DNA from: Saprospiraceae bacterium
Lineage (GTDB): Bacteria; Bacteroidota; Bacteroidia; Chitinophagales; Saprospiraceae
Direction of reading: 5' to 3'
Assembly (NCBI GenBank): GCA_020629615.1
Contig: JAHDCZ010000015.1
Span: forward strand, 1-45,108
DNA length: 45,108 nt
Shown: positions 25,221 through 33,594 of the stretch, in pieces
Position numbering within the stretch: the stretch's first letter is position 1
Layout of the letters: the number at the start of each line of letters is the position of its first letter
Made by a program: the position numbers and the translations under genes
Notes under the pieces: model-generated
What the model was told of the DNA's origin: nothing
Seen by the model: the letters and a program-made list of their open reading frames with translations, nothing else
Database searches by the model: none

Positions 25221-27170
25221 TTATCTCAGGATGATAAATTCAGTTCTCCGATTGAGTTTACGACCATCAGGAGTATTATTATCTGCGATTGGCTGGCTTT
25301 CGCCGAATCCTTCATAGTCTAATCGATCTTTGGAAATTCCCATTTTGATGAGATTGTCATAAACTGCTTTTGCTCTGTTTTGTGAAAGCAATAAGTTATC
25401 AGCTTCTTGACCTACATTATCAGTATGTCCAATAATTTTAATTTTTATAGATTTTCCTTTTAGGAAGGAATAGAGTGCGTTGATTTCTGGCTCGGATTTT
25501 TTATCCAAAATCGCAGATCCTGTTTCGAAGAATATATTTTTTAGGGTCACTACTTTATTAAAAACTATTTGATCTTCTGTGGACTCCTCTAGTTTTGGAA
25601 GTGGGGTCAATTTAAATTCTTTTATGTAAGGTTTGACAATTGTCCGAACACTATCTAGAGCAAAGTTTTCCGAATAAAAGTTGTAACCATCTTTTTCAAT
25701 ATTTAAAGAATAACTAGCACCGACAGGTAAGCTTAGAAAAAAGGAATTGATTTCTTTTTGACTGACATCATGCAATACTTCTTGACTTTCGTTATTAATA
25801 ATTTTGAAGCTTGCTTTTATTTTTTCATTTGATTGCGCATCCAAGAATAATCCTTTTACATAGGTGACAGGAATAGGTCGAGCTTCTTTAGGTAACTCAA
25901 ATTTAAAGATATCTAGGTTTGGTGATTGCTTCTCTTTTTTATAATGTTGATCACTAGAAAAATAGGCCGTTACTGCATCAGGACTAACGCTTAGCGCTCC
26001 TTCACTACCTTCAGTGTTGATAGGATAACCGATATTAACTGGTTCGCTCCATTCGGATGTTTTATTATTATAGCGCGAGTAATAAATGTCGAAATCTCCC
26101 ATTCCAGGTCTTCCATTAGATCTAAAGTAGAGTGTTTGGCCATCTGGGTGAATAAAAGGAGATTCATCATCAAAACGTGTATTTATCTGACTTCCAAGAT
26201 TTTCAGGTACATTCCAACCTCCTTTTAGGTTTCTTCTTGAAACATAAATATCAGAACCACCGACTCCTCCTTTTCTTCTGCTACTAAAATATAATTGATT
26301 TCCATCAGCGCTGAGTGAAGGTTGAGAATCCCAAGTCGGACTATTGATGGTCCTCCCTAATGTATGAACTGGGCCCCATTCACCATCATTAATAAATGAA
26401 TAAAAAAGATCAAATGATCCCATAGATTTCACTCGATCATCGGAGGCAAAGATGACTATTTTTCCGTCTGCAGAGATGGTACAAGCCCCTTCATTATATG
26501 GTGTGTTGAGACTAATCATTGGTCTACTTTCTCCAAAAACAGAATCTTGGACATCACTAATAAAGAAATCTTCTTGATTTCCAGCACGTACAGTAAATAT
26601 CATTTGACTTCCGTCTAATGTCATCACTGGAAGATATTCGTTGGATTCGGTATTGACTTTTGAGCTTAATTTAATGGGTTTAAATTCAACTGGATTTTTT
26701 ACTGCATCAGCAGCAAATTCGCAATTGGCGAGCAATCGAAAGGTGTGTTCAGAAACTTTCTTCTTTCCTTCACTTCTTGTAATATATTCTTTTAGAGAGA
26801 TTGAAGCTTCCTCATATTTTTTGAGACGATGTTGAACAGTTCCCAGCGAGTAATACATTCTATGATCGAAATCAGGATCTAGATTTACTGCTTTTATAAA
26901 GACTTCTTCCGAAGAAGAAAGTTCATTTTGATTGTATAATGTAGATGCTTTTCGTAATTGAACTTCTAAAATATTAGGATTGGATTTCAATATTTCATCA
27001 CATTTTTCAATGACCTTATCGAATTCTCCTTTTTTTGAAAGTTCGTTAAGCTTTTTAAATTTTTTTTGAAGTTTTTTTGGAGCATCTTTTATGCTTATAC
27101 CTATTTGACCATTCGCCGTCAAGGCAAATAATAAAAAACTTATAACGAAAGTAAGGTGATAGCGTTTCAT
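25221..27170 (-). CDS. PorE-like OmpA-family protein with TPR, PD40 propeller and regulatory-like domains
   Basis: A 649-residue periplasmic or outer-membrane-associated protein. The order of domains is: signal peptide (about 1-21), TPR repeats (about 30-135), a WD40-like PD40 beta-propeller (about 165-430, with repeats such as SPTWDSQPSLSADGNQLYFS and DDESPFIHPDGQTLYFRSNG), a carboxypeptidase-regulatory-like domain (about 440-520), and a C-terminal OmpA peptidoglycan-binding domain (IIGHTDNVGQEADNLLLSQN ... DGRKLNRRTEFIIL). This is the architecture described for PorE of Porphyromonas gingivalis, which tethers the T9SS to peptidoglycan; the T9SS cargo gene at 17164 makes this meaningful. Many Bacteroidota have several such proteins, so the PorE assignment is tentative. 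It follows rlmD in the opposite sense of transcription order, as an apparent single-gene unit. Confidence 0.75.
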   Translation of the reverse strand: MKRYHLTFVISFLLFALTANGQIGISIKDAPKKLQKKFKKLNELSKKGEFDKVIEKCDEILKSNPNILEVQLRKASTLYNQNELSSSEEVFIKAVNLDPDFDHRMYYSLGTVQHRLKKYEEASISLKEYITRSEGKKKVSEHTFRLLANCEFAADAVKNPVEFKPIKLSSKVNTESNEYLPVMTLDGSQMIFTVRAGNQEDFFISDVQDSVFGESRPMISLNTPYNEGACTISADGKIVIFASDDRVKSMGSFDLFYSFINDGEWGPVHTLGRTINSPTWDSQPSLSADGNQLYFSSRRKGGVGGSDIYVSRRNLKGGWNVPENLGSQINTRFDDESPFIHPDGQTLYFRSNGRPGMGDFDIYYSRYNNKTSEWSEPVNIGYPINTEGSEGALSVSPDAVTAYFSSDQHYKKEKQSPNLDIFKFELPKEARPIPVTYVKGLFLDAQSNEKIKASFKIINNESQEVLHDVSQKEINSFFLSLPVGASYSLNIEKDGYNFYSENFALDSVRTIVKPYIKEFKLTPLPKLEESTEDQIVFNKVVTLKNIFFETGSAILDKKSEPEINALYSFLKGKSIKIKIIGHTDNVGQEADNLLLSQNRAKAVYDNLIKMGISKDRLDYEGFGESQPIADNNTPDGRKLNRRTEFIILR

Positions 27171-27240
27171 GCGATGTAAACGATTCTATGAATTAATTTC
27201 ATATGTTTAGACGCGAGGAATTAAAGAAGTTTCTTGTAAT

Positions 27241-28266
27241 TTATTTGCCCATATCTTTTAAGAGAGTAATGGCTTCTTTGTCACCAAGGTCGGCAGCCTC
27301 TTTCATATCTTTGATATACCCGTTTTTGCCTGCGTTTTTCTTCGCAATACTTCGGCATCTAAGAATACTTGCTTTTGACACTCTGCCTTCACCTTCTTCT
27401 TCGATCAAGAGGGCTTTTTCAAAGGCTGATAGAGCGTCTAAATATTCTTTTTGTTCAATTAAAACCTTACCATACTCAAATAAAGCCCATTTTTTCCAAT
27501 GGTAGTTAACATCTTCTTTACTAAAGTTTCTATTGGAGAATAATTTTAGATCGAAGGCAGCTTTGGTCCATTCTTTTCTTAAAATATGGATTTCTGCCTT
27601 AAATCTTCTGGCTTTCCAATATAATGGTTGAAGTGCGAGCGAGTTTTTTAGCGCGAGGTCAAAATACTTAACGGCATCATCGTATTCTTCTCTAATTTTT
27701 GAAACTTTTGCTCTTCCAAAATAGGCATGCGGGTTGGTATCATCGATGGACAAACTTTTATCGTAATCTCTTGCCGCATCATGATATTTTTTAAGAATAT
27801 AATTCACTTTTGCTCTCCGTTCGTAGGCTTGAGCATGTTTGTCATATTTTTCGATTGCTTTGTTAAGGGCCTCGATTGCCTCATCTTCTTTTCCTTCCAG
27901 TTTGACAAGGTTTTTGCCTTTGATATATTGTTGAACGGCAGCCTTGTCACTTTCTGGATTGATATGGTTATACTGTAATATTTTTCCTTCATCAATGAGC
28001 CAGGCAACAACACTTCCAGCTAGAGCAAATTGAGCACAATACGCAATAAGTGATAGGGTGTTTTTAAACACTTTTTCAGAAGATTGTCCAACGTACCGAG
28101 GAATTAATATTCTGAAATTTTCTTCATCAAAAATCTCTCCTTCCTTCCAAATCACACTTGATTTGTGATAATTTTCCATGCGGTACATATACATACGATG
28201 CGCTTTTTCGTATGTTTTTTCCGTTCCAAACTCTAATCTCCCTTGAATAATGGTTTTATAAAACAT
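27241..28266 (-). CDS. TPR-repeat protein, Bacteroidota-specific
   Basis: A 341-residue protein with no signal peptide. Residues 1-95 form a specific N-terminal region beginning MFYKTIIQGRLEFGTEKTYE with KAHRMYMYRMENYHKSSVIW. The rest is made of about five tetratricopeptide repeats (AIEALNKAIEKYDKHAQAYE, AARDYDKSLSIDDTNPHAYF, AVKYFDLALKN, and further on ALSAFEKALLIE). It is likely a cytoplasmic protein-interaction scaffold; I do not know its partner. The ATG at 28266 is preferred because FYKTIIQGRLEFG looks like the true start of the family; the frame also extends to a TTG at 28329. It is not close enough to neighbours for operon membership. Confidence 0.7.
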   Translation of the reverse strand: MFYKTIIQGRLEFGTEKTYEKAHRMYMYRMENYHKSSVIWKEGEIFDEENFRILIPRYVGQSSEKVFKNTLSLIAYCAQFALAGSVVAWLIDEGKILQYNHINPESDKAAVQQYIKGKNLVKLEGKEDEAIEALNKAIEKYDKHAQAYERRAKVNYILKKYHDAARDYDKSLSIDDTNPHAYFGRAKVSKIREEYDDAVKYFDLALKNSLALQPLYWKARRFKAEIHILRKEWTKAAFDLKLFSNRNFSKEDVNYHWKKWALFEYGKVLIEQKEYLDALSAFEKALLIEEEGEGRVSKASILRCRSIAKKNAGKNGYIKDMKEAADLGDKEAITLLKDMGK

Positions 28267-28468
28267 TGAGGCCTTGTTGTCTTGTTTTACTACTGAAAAA
28301 ATTGTTCCAAAAATTGGGTTTTGATCCAAGTTGATAGAAGACTAGCCGTCTACCTCTTGAGACCGTAAGTAAATTCACTAAAATAAATTGAAAATGTATT
28401 CGACAAAAATGGTCAAAAAACATTGAAAATCAAAGGATTATAGGATCTTCTGTAAATAAACAATGATT

Positions 28469-29491
28469 TTACGCCCATACTTTGCACCCTTCGGTACAAT
28501 TTGTACATATGTCTATTTGATCTCTCCCAGTCAGGAGTTTTGCACGGAAAGCCTGATATTTTTTGTCCTGCCAGATTTTCTTAAAACTGTCCTGTTTTAA
28601 ATCACCTAATCGGTGTATGGCATCTTTGTCAAAACAACATGGAACAACCATCCCGTCCCAGGTGATAACACAGGCGTGCCATAGTTTCCAACAGTGGTTT
28701 AAAAGTTTATTCTTAACATGGTACTTTCCGTCGTCTCCCTTTTTGTAACGAGCGTATTTTTCTATTGTTGGAATCAATTCGTTGCCGTTTTCATAATCAT
28801 AAACTTGGGCAGTTTTAAGTTTGACTTCATCCACACCAATTTCATCAGCCAAATTGTAGATTTCGGGTATTTGATGTTCATTTGGTTTAACCACCAAGAA
28901 CTGAAAGATGATATGAGGCGTATTACTTTTCATCTTTTTTTTCCATTTGACAACATTTCGAGCACCTTGCAAAACGGATTCTAGTTTACCTTCTTTTCTG
29001 TAATTTTCGTATACTTCTTGAGTGGTGCCATCTACAGAAATGATCATTCGATCAAGACCTGATTCAATTGTTTTTTTTGCATTCTCATCGTTTAAAAAAT
29101 GCCCATTAGTGGATGTTATTGTATAAATCCCTTTTTCGGAAGCATATTTTACCATTTCAAGAAAATGGGGGTTTATATAGGGCTCTCCTTGAAAATAGAA
29201 TATGAGGTAAATTAAGTCTTTATAAAGCTGATTTATAGTTGATTTAAAGAAGTCAGTTTTTAAATTTCCAGTTTCACGGGTAAATGCACGAAGACCACTC
29301 GGGCATTCAGGACATCTTAGATTACACGCTGTGGTGGGTTCAATAGAAATCGTCATTGGAATTCCCCATTGAATAGGTTTTCGTGTCCACTTTGTAACAT
29401 AAAAAGAACTTAACAATTTTAATAAATTGAGAATTCTCCGAGGTCTTAGTTTAGAGACAAAATTGATACTATCTTTTATATGTAGACTCAA
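28469..29491 (-). CDS. Radical SAM protein with SPASM domain
   Basis: A 340-residue radical SAM enzyme. The 4Fe-4S site is TTACNLRCPECPSG (CxxxCxxC, about residues 55-62), with the glycine-rich region FYFQGEPYINP and DRMIISVDGTTQEVYENYRK downstream. The C-terminal SPASM domain has the Cys residues in NHCWKLWHACVITWDGMVVP followed by CCFDKDA and DICTNCTEGCKVW, which bind auxiliary clusters. Such enzymes modify peptides, proteins or small molecules, but no precursor peptide or partner enzyme is adjacent. Its ATG overlaps the stop of the DinB gene by four bases (ATGA), so the two are translationally coupled. The substrate is unknown. Confidence 0.87.
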   Translation of the reverse strand: MSLHIKDSINFVSKLRPRRILNLLKLLSSFYVTKWTRKPIQWGIPMTISIEPTTACNLRCPECPSGLRAFTRETGNLKTDFFKSTINQLYKDLIYLIFYFQGEPYINPHFLEMVKYASEKGIYTITSTNGHFLNDENAKKTIESGLDRMIISVDGTTQEVYENYRKEGKLESVLQGARNVVKWKKKMKSNTPHIIFQFLVVKPNEHQIPEIYNLADEIGVDEVKLKTAQVYDYENGNELIPTIEKYARYKKGDDGKYHVKNKLLNHCWKLWHACVITWDGMVVPCCFDKDAIHRLGDLKQDSFKKIWQDKKYQAFRAKLLTGRDQIDICTNCTEGCKVWA

Positions 29492-30000
29492 AGTTTATAG
29501 CGTTCTTTTAAAACATTAATGTGATGAATTGCATGTCCAAGGATAATGAAACCCAAACTACGTACATTAATTTTTAGTTCATTGGCAATTCCTGTATTGG
29601 TTTCAGCGCCTTTAGGTAAGTTTTTGAATAAGCAATAGCTTGCATTTCTTACTGTGTTGAATTCTTTAATTAGATCATCTTTTGAAAGATGGTTGTAATC
29701 ATTTATTTCAACATACGCGTTATGGTCAAACCCCTGAATTGGAGTTTTATCATTTCTGCCAATTCTTAATGCTCGATTGCTCATCATTCTTTCGACATCA
29801 TTGATATGAGCTAAAACTTCTCGGACACTCCATTTATTGGTTTCATACCGATCATTCCATCTATCTTCGGGTATTTGTTCAAAATAATCGTTTACAAAGC
29901 GTTGATTTTTCAACAAACCGGGAATTAAATCCTCATCTTCAACATTATTCACATAAGAATGATAATATTCCGGATATTCGGAGCTCTTTGGTCGCTGCAT
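29488..30000 (-). CDS. DinB/YfiT-family protein
   Basis: A 170-residue four-helix-bundle protein of the DinB superfamily, many members of which bind a divalent metal through three His residues. Candidate ligands are the His of REVLAHINDVERMM and the His of GHAIHHINVLKERY near the C-terminus. WSVREVLAHINDVE is the usual DinB helix. Members include thiol-dependent transferases and metal-dependent hydrolases; no specific activity can be assigned. I start at the ATG at 30000 (MQRPKSSEYPEYY); an upstream in-frame codon at 30069 would run into the promoter region shared with pth. Its stop overlaps the radical SAM start. Confidence 0.8.
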   Translation of the reverse strand: MQRPKSSEYPEYYHSYVNNVEDEDLIPGLLKNQRFVNDYFEQIPEDRWNDRYETNKWSVREVLAHINDVERMMSNRALRIGRNDKTPIQGFDHNAYVEINDYNHLSKDDLIKEFNTVRNASYCLFKNLPKGAETNTGIANELKINVRSLGFIILGHAIHHINVLKERYKL

Positions 30001-30014
30001 ATTGATTAGACTTT

Positions 30015-30022
30015 TAATTTTG
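30015..30022 (+). promoter_or_regulatory. Candidate -7 promoter box for pth
   Basis: TAATTTTG on the plus strand matches TAnnTTTG exactly, about 60 bases before the pth ATG, in the 83-base divergent gap with the DinB gene. No -33 TTG at the right spacing. Confidence 0.35.
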
Positions 30023-30083
30023 CGGTGGTCACAGACGCAATAATTGTATAACAACACTAAGGTCACCAAATAGATTTAATTCA

Positions 30084-30707
30084 ATGTCGATTTTTCAAAA
30101 AATTCGGTCATATTTTAGTTCAACAGAAGCTGTAGAAGATCCTATGAAATATTTAATAGTTGGAATTGGAAATTTGCATCCTGATTATGATGAAACACGT
30201 CACAATATTGGTTTTGATGTGGTTGATGCGTTGGCTAAGGAATATGATGTAAAATATGAGCACAAACAACTTGCAGAAATTGGTTCGTTTAAGTTTAAAG
30301 GCAGAACCATTTTTTTGGCAAAGCCTTCTACTTATGTCAATAGAAGTGGAAAAGCAGTAAGATATTGGATGCAGCAACACAAAATATCAAAACCTAATTT
30401 ATTGGTTGTTGTGGATGATCTGAATCTTGATTTCGGAAAATTACGATTAAGAAAGAAAGGAAAAGATGGAGGGCACAATGGTTTAAAGGACATCAACCAA
30501 ATGATTGGCCAGGACTATGCGCGCTTGAGAATAGGCATAGGTAACAATTTTCCCAAAGGAAGGCAAGTGGATTTTGTACTAGGAAAATGGTCAAATGAAG
30601 AAATGAACGAAATCCCAACAATTATTAAAAAAGCAACCAAAGGAATAACCGATTTTTGTACGATTGGTCCTGATTTTACAGCTGGAAAAATCAATAACCC
30701 AATATAG
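30084..30707 (+). CDS. pth: Peptidyl-tRNA hydrolase
   Basis: A 207-residue peptidyl-tRNA hydrolase, which cleaves peptidyl-tRNAs that drop off ribosomes to recycle tRNA. The motifs are IVGIGNLHPDYDETRHNIGF (catalytic-His region, about residues 26-45), FLAKPSTYVNRSGKAV, VVVDDLNLDFGKLRLRKKGK and DGGHNGLKDI, and RLRIGIG. An extra 20 residues before the first strand (MSIFQKIRSYFSSTEA) are common in Bacteroidota. The first motif has NLHP where most have NPG or NPGxx, a slight variant. It is divergent from the DinB gene and overlaps the convergent glycosyltransferase-like gene by 17 bases at its 3' end. Confidence 0.95.
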   Translation: MSIFQKIRSYFSSTEAVEDPMKYLIVGIGNLHPDYDETRHNIGFDVVDALAKEYDVKYEHKQLAEIGSFKFKGRTIFLAKPSTYVNRSGKAVRYWMQQHKISKPNLLVVVDDLNLDFGKLRLRKKGKDGGHNGLKDINQMIGQDYARLRIGIGNNFPKGRQVDFVLGKWSNEEMNEIPTIIKKATKGITDFCTIGPDFTAGKINNPI

Positions 30708-31722
30708 AATTCAAAGCAGGTGGAAGTTTATGTGTTAATTTGGATTGCTTTATGGAAGTAAATAAAGGCTTACTTCTTAAATGTTCTGATAAGTAAATTT
30801 GTTCTGTTTGACCGGGAGTAGGAATTAGAATTGCTCTTTGATTTAATTTAGTCAAATCCATAATAGAACTATATCCAGCTCGACAAATTACAAGTTTTGA
30901 TTGATTGATAATTTTATTGAGTTGATCAGATTCTAGAAGATCAAAAATCTTTATTTTGTTGTTAGTTAATTCAAGCGGATTATCTTCTACACCTCTAACA
31001 AATGCAATTTTATAATTGAGCTCTTTGAATATTTTCAGAAGAATTTCTTCCAGAAAACTACGTTGTGGTTCTGGTCCTGAAAGTATGATCGCGATGTCGA
31101 AACACGTTTTCATTTTTTGCGATTTCATTCTAGAAAGAGGACCGATATAGGCAAACTTCTTCAATCCTTGAGAATAACTGATCTCTCCAGCCAAAGAATT
31201 GTTGTTATAATCTGGAATCCAACATACATCAAATCGATTAATGAAAGAAGTATGGACTTTGCGTAATATTTTATTGAGAGTTTTGGAGCTCGATTGTATC
31301 CCAATTTGATGACAAATGAAATAATTTAAACAATTCTTGTGGAAGGTACCATAACGATTATCAGCGATAATAATGGAAGCTCCAAATTCTTTGACAATTT
31401 TGGCTGTTTGCTTTTTTTCCTCTCTGATCGCAAACATTAGTCGAGGAGATTGTCTAAATAGATTTAACACCATACTTCTATGAGCATAATGTACATCGTA
31501 GGCCGCTAGCATATAGGTTTTTGAGGTTGGAAATTCTCTTCTTAAAAGTTTAAGAGCATTGCCATCACTTGCTATTGCGATCTCACAACCAATTTTTATG
31601 AGTTCTTTAATAAGTGGAATGGAACGACTAGCGTGACCTAATCCCCAATTTAAAACAGTAAATAGAATTCTATCTTTCGCTTTAAAGTTGTCAGAAACGA
31701 AATCAGCCAAAGACTTATGCAC
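30691..31722 (-). CDS. Glycosyltransferase, GT-B fold (MurG-like)
   Basis: A 343-residue protein resembling GT28/MurG-type glycosyltransferases. The N-terminal half has RILFTVLNWGLGHASRSIPL (the glycine-rich acceptor-side loop), and IAIASDGNALKLLRREFP. The C-terminal half carries IAIILSGPEPQRSFLEEILL and the donor-binding region LVICRAGYSSIMDLTKLNQR followed by ILIPTPGQTEQ, equivalent to the GG..T..E..  motif of MurG. No signal or TM segments are evident, so it is cytoplasmic or peripheral. The sugar and acceptor are unknown. The start is a GTG at 31722; typical homologues begin nearer KDRILF. It is 21 bases after the RNase E/G gene and overlaps pth at the 3' end. Confidence 0.8.
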   Translation of the reverse strand: MHKSLADFVSDNFKAKDRILFTVLNWGLGHASRSIPLIKELIKIGCEIAIASDGNALKLLRREFPTSKTYMLAAYDVHYAHRSMVLNLFRQSPRLMFAIREEKKQTAKIVKEFGASIIIADNRYGTFHKNCLNYFICHQIGIQSSSKTLNKILRKVHTSFINRFDVCWIPDYNNNSLAGEISYSQGLKKFAYIGPLSRMKSQKMKTCFDIAIILSGPEPQRSFLEEILLKIFKELNYKIAFVRGVEDNPLELTNNKIKIFDLLESDQLNKIINQSKLVICRAGYSSIMDLTKLNQRAILIPTPGQTEQIYLSEHLRSKPLFTSIKQSKLTHKLPPALNSILGY

Positions 31723-31743
31723 AAGAAATGGATTTATTTCATT

Positions 31744-33294
31744 CTAATTTAACCTTATTTCATCATCATTACTATCAAAAAACTTGAATTCATTTAAATG
31801 AAAGTCCATGTTCGAAGATATTTTGATCCATTTAGAATGCTTAAAAAACCAATTTTTCTGAACATTCATAAACCCTTTTTTTAGGTAAGCTTCCACATAT
31901 GGATGTACAACTAACTTTAATTTACTTTTCGGACGACTATTCAAGATAAATCTTAAATCCCGCTCAATATCATCAGTAATTAAAACAGTTGGATTTACTT
32001 TCCCAGAACCTTTACAGCTTGGACAAGTCTCTGAAGTATTTATTTTGACTTCGGGTCTAGCTCGCTGACGTGTGATTTGCATTAAGCCAAACTTACTCAA
32101 AGGAAGAATAGTGTGCTGAGCACGATCATTCTTCATGTATTCTTTCATAGAATTGAACAACAATTGACGATTTGGAGCTTTTCTCATATCAATGAAGTCA
32201 ATCAAGATGATGCCTCCAATATCTCGTAATCTAAGTTGTCTAGCGATTTCCTTTGCGGATTCAAGATTTACTGCAATCGAGGCATCTTCTTGGTTTTTAC
32301 GCTGCATCTTTGGCCCAGAGTTTACGTCAATTACATGCATCGCTTCTGTATGCTCCAATACAATATAAGCACCACTGGACATGGTGGATGTTTTTCCAAA
32401 AGAAGCCTTAATTTGACGTGTAACACCGTAAGCTTCAAATATCGGTTTTTTGCCGTTGTGCTGAGAAAGAATTTTAACTTTCGAAGGAGCTACAGATTTT
32501 AAATAGCTTTTGACCCCTTTATATAATTCTGGATCGTTAACAACTACTTTGTTGAAAGAATCGTTAAGGATATCTCTTAAAATACTTGTTGTTTTATCAA
32601 TTTCACTAAGCAATTTGGCAGGAGGCTGACAAGTTTTCAACTCAGTATGTATTTTATTCCACTTGTTTTCTAGATTGCGCATTTCTTCGTGTAAATCAGC
32701 TACTTTTTTTCCTTCTGCAGCTGTTCTTACGATGATTCCAAATTTCTTTGGTTTAATACTTTCAATAAGTAGTTGGAGTCGTTTTCTTTCTTCTGGACTC
32801 GATAGTTTTTTTGAAATTGAGATTCCTTTTTGAAAAGGAGTTAAGACGAGATATCGACCAGGAATGGTTAATTCACAACTTAATCTAGGACCTTTAGTAG
32901 AGATGGGCTCTTTCAGTACTTGAATTAAAACAGGGGTTTTCTTGTCTAAAACTTGTTCAATTTTCCCTGATTTTAGAATGTCTTTTTCTAAATCAAAATT
33001 TTCTAATCTATGTGTATTTAGCTTACCCTCCATTGAAAGTTTGGTAAACTTCAACAGTGATTTAAGCTGAGGACCCAAATCAGTATAATGCAAAAATGCA
33101 TCCTTTCGGTGACCGATATCAACGAATGCTGCGTTTAGACCAGGCATTAGTTTTTTGACGGTACCTAAAAAAATATCTCCCACAGTAAAATTACTGTTGG
33201 TTTTTTGGCGATGGATTTCAACAAGTTTGTTGTCTTCCAGTAACGCGATTTCTACCTCTGTGGGAGACGAATTAATGATCAATTCTTTATCCAC
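31744..33294 (-). CDS. rng: Ribonuclease E/G family protein
   Basis: A 516-residue RNase G-type endoribonuclease acting in rRNA maturation and mRNA decay. The N-terminal S1 domain is seen in VGDIFLGTVKKLMPGLNAAF followed by VDIGHRKDAFLH, with an insertion before RLSCELTIPGRYLVL. The catalytic core has HVIDVNSG (metal-binding Asp) and GGIILIDFIDM (second Asp) near residues 320-370. The Zn-link motif CPSCKGSGKV sits at about 441-450 and ties the dimer together. No long C-terminal scaffold region is present, so it is closer to RNase G. It starts with GTG (MDKELIINSSPTEV...). Confidence 0.95.
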   Translation of the reverse strand: MDKELIINSSPTEVEIALLEDNKLVEIHRQKTNSNFTVGDIFLGTVKKLMPGLNAAFVDIGHRKDAFLHYTDLGPQLKSLLKFTKLSMEGKLNTHRLENFDLEKDILKSGKIEQVLDKKTPVLIQVLKEPISTKGPRLSCELTIPGRYLVLTPFQKGISISKKLSSPEERKRLQLLIESIKPKKFGIIVRTAAEGKKVADLHEEMRNLENKWNKIHTELKTCQPPAKLLSEIDKTTSILRDILNDSFNKVVVNDPELYKGVKSYLKSVAPSKVKILSQHNGKKPIFEAYGVTRQIKASFGKTSTMSSGAYIVLEHTEAMHVIDVNSGPKMQRKNQEDASIAVNLESAKEIARQLRLRDIGGIILIDFIDMRKAPNRQLLFNSMKEYMKNDRAQHTILPLSKFGLMQITRQRARPEVKINTSETCPSCKGSGKVNPTVLITDDIERDLRFILNSRPKSKLKLVVHPYVEAYLKKGFMNVQKNWFFKHSKWIKISSNMDFHLNEFKFFDSNDDEIRLN

Positions 33295-33386
33295 AGTTTG
33301 TTTTTTTGCAGAGCAAATACAGAGAAGAATGTGTTTCTTGAGACGGGATTATAAGAGGGAGGATAACATATTTCTATGTATATCAA

Positions 33387-33421
33387 ACCTCAATAAAGTT
33401 TATTATTTACTTTATTGAGGT
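33387..33421. repeat. Perfect inverted repeat, 13-bp arms
   Basis: ACCTCAATAAAGT, a nine-base loop, then ACTTTATTGAGGT, a perfect dyad upstream of rng. No T-run follows on either strand, so it is not a classic terminator. It lies about 90 bases before the rng start, within the 5' region of its transcript or promoter. Function not known. Confidence 0.8.
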
Positions 33422-33439
33422 CTAAATTCTTACACATTC

Positions 33440-33485
33440 AGAACTTAGTAAAATACTAAGTAAAATAGTACTTACTCTAAGTTCT
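33440..33485. repeat. Nested inverted repeats after the COX24-like gene
   Basis: Outer arms AGAACTTAG/CTAAGTTCT enclose a smaller dyad ACTTAGTA-AAA-TACTAAGT (33443-33461) which shares bases with the outer left arm, so the two hairpins exclude each other. The right arm overlaps the stop codon of the small gene at 33484. It may be a terminator or a processing site for that short mRNA. Confidence 0.7.
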
Positions 33486-33579
33486 ATTTATTCTTTTTCT
33501 TATGTCTGTTCTTTCTTAAACGCTTCTTTCTTTTGTGCGTTGAAATCTTATGTCGTTTTCTTTTTTTACCACAAGGCAT
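33484..33579 (-). CDS. AURKAIP1/COX24-domain small basic protein
   Basis: A 31-residue very basic protein, MPCGKKRKRHKISTHKRKKR followed by LRKNRHKKKNK, starting at an ATG at 33579 and ending TAG at 33484. The KR-rich helix with THKRKKRLRKNRHKKK is the AURKAIP1/COX24 domain known from mitochondrial ribosomal protein mS38 and small bacterial ribosome-associated proteins. In Bacteroidota this tiny protein is commonly present and is probably a small-subunit ribosomal component. It is only 15 bases downstream of the TPR-protein gene and is likely to be in the same transcript as HU. Too small for most automated gene finders. Confidence 0.85.
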   Translation of the reverse strand: MPCGKKRKRHKISTHKRKKRLRKNRHKKKNK

Positions 33580-33594
33580 ACTATATATCTTTTA

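Noticed and set aside
28330-28468. Possible small RNA or gene in the gap
   Set aside because: No convincing promoter, hairpin or frame.
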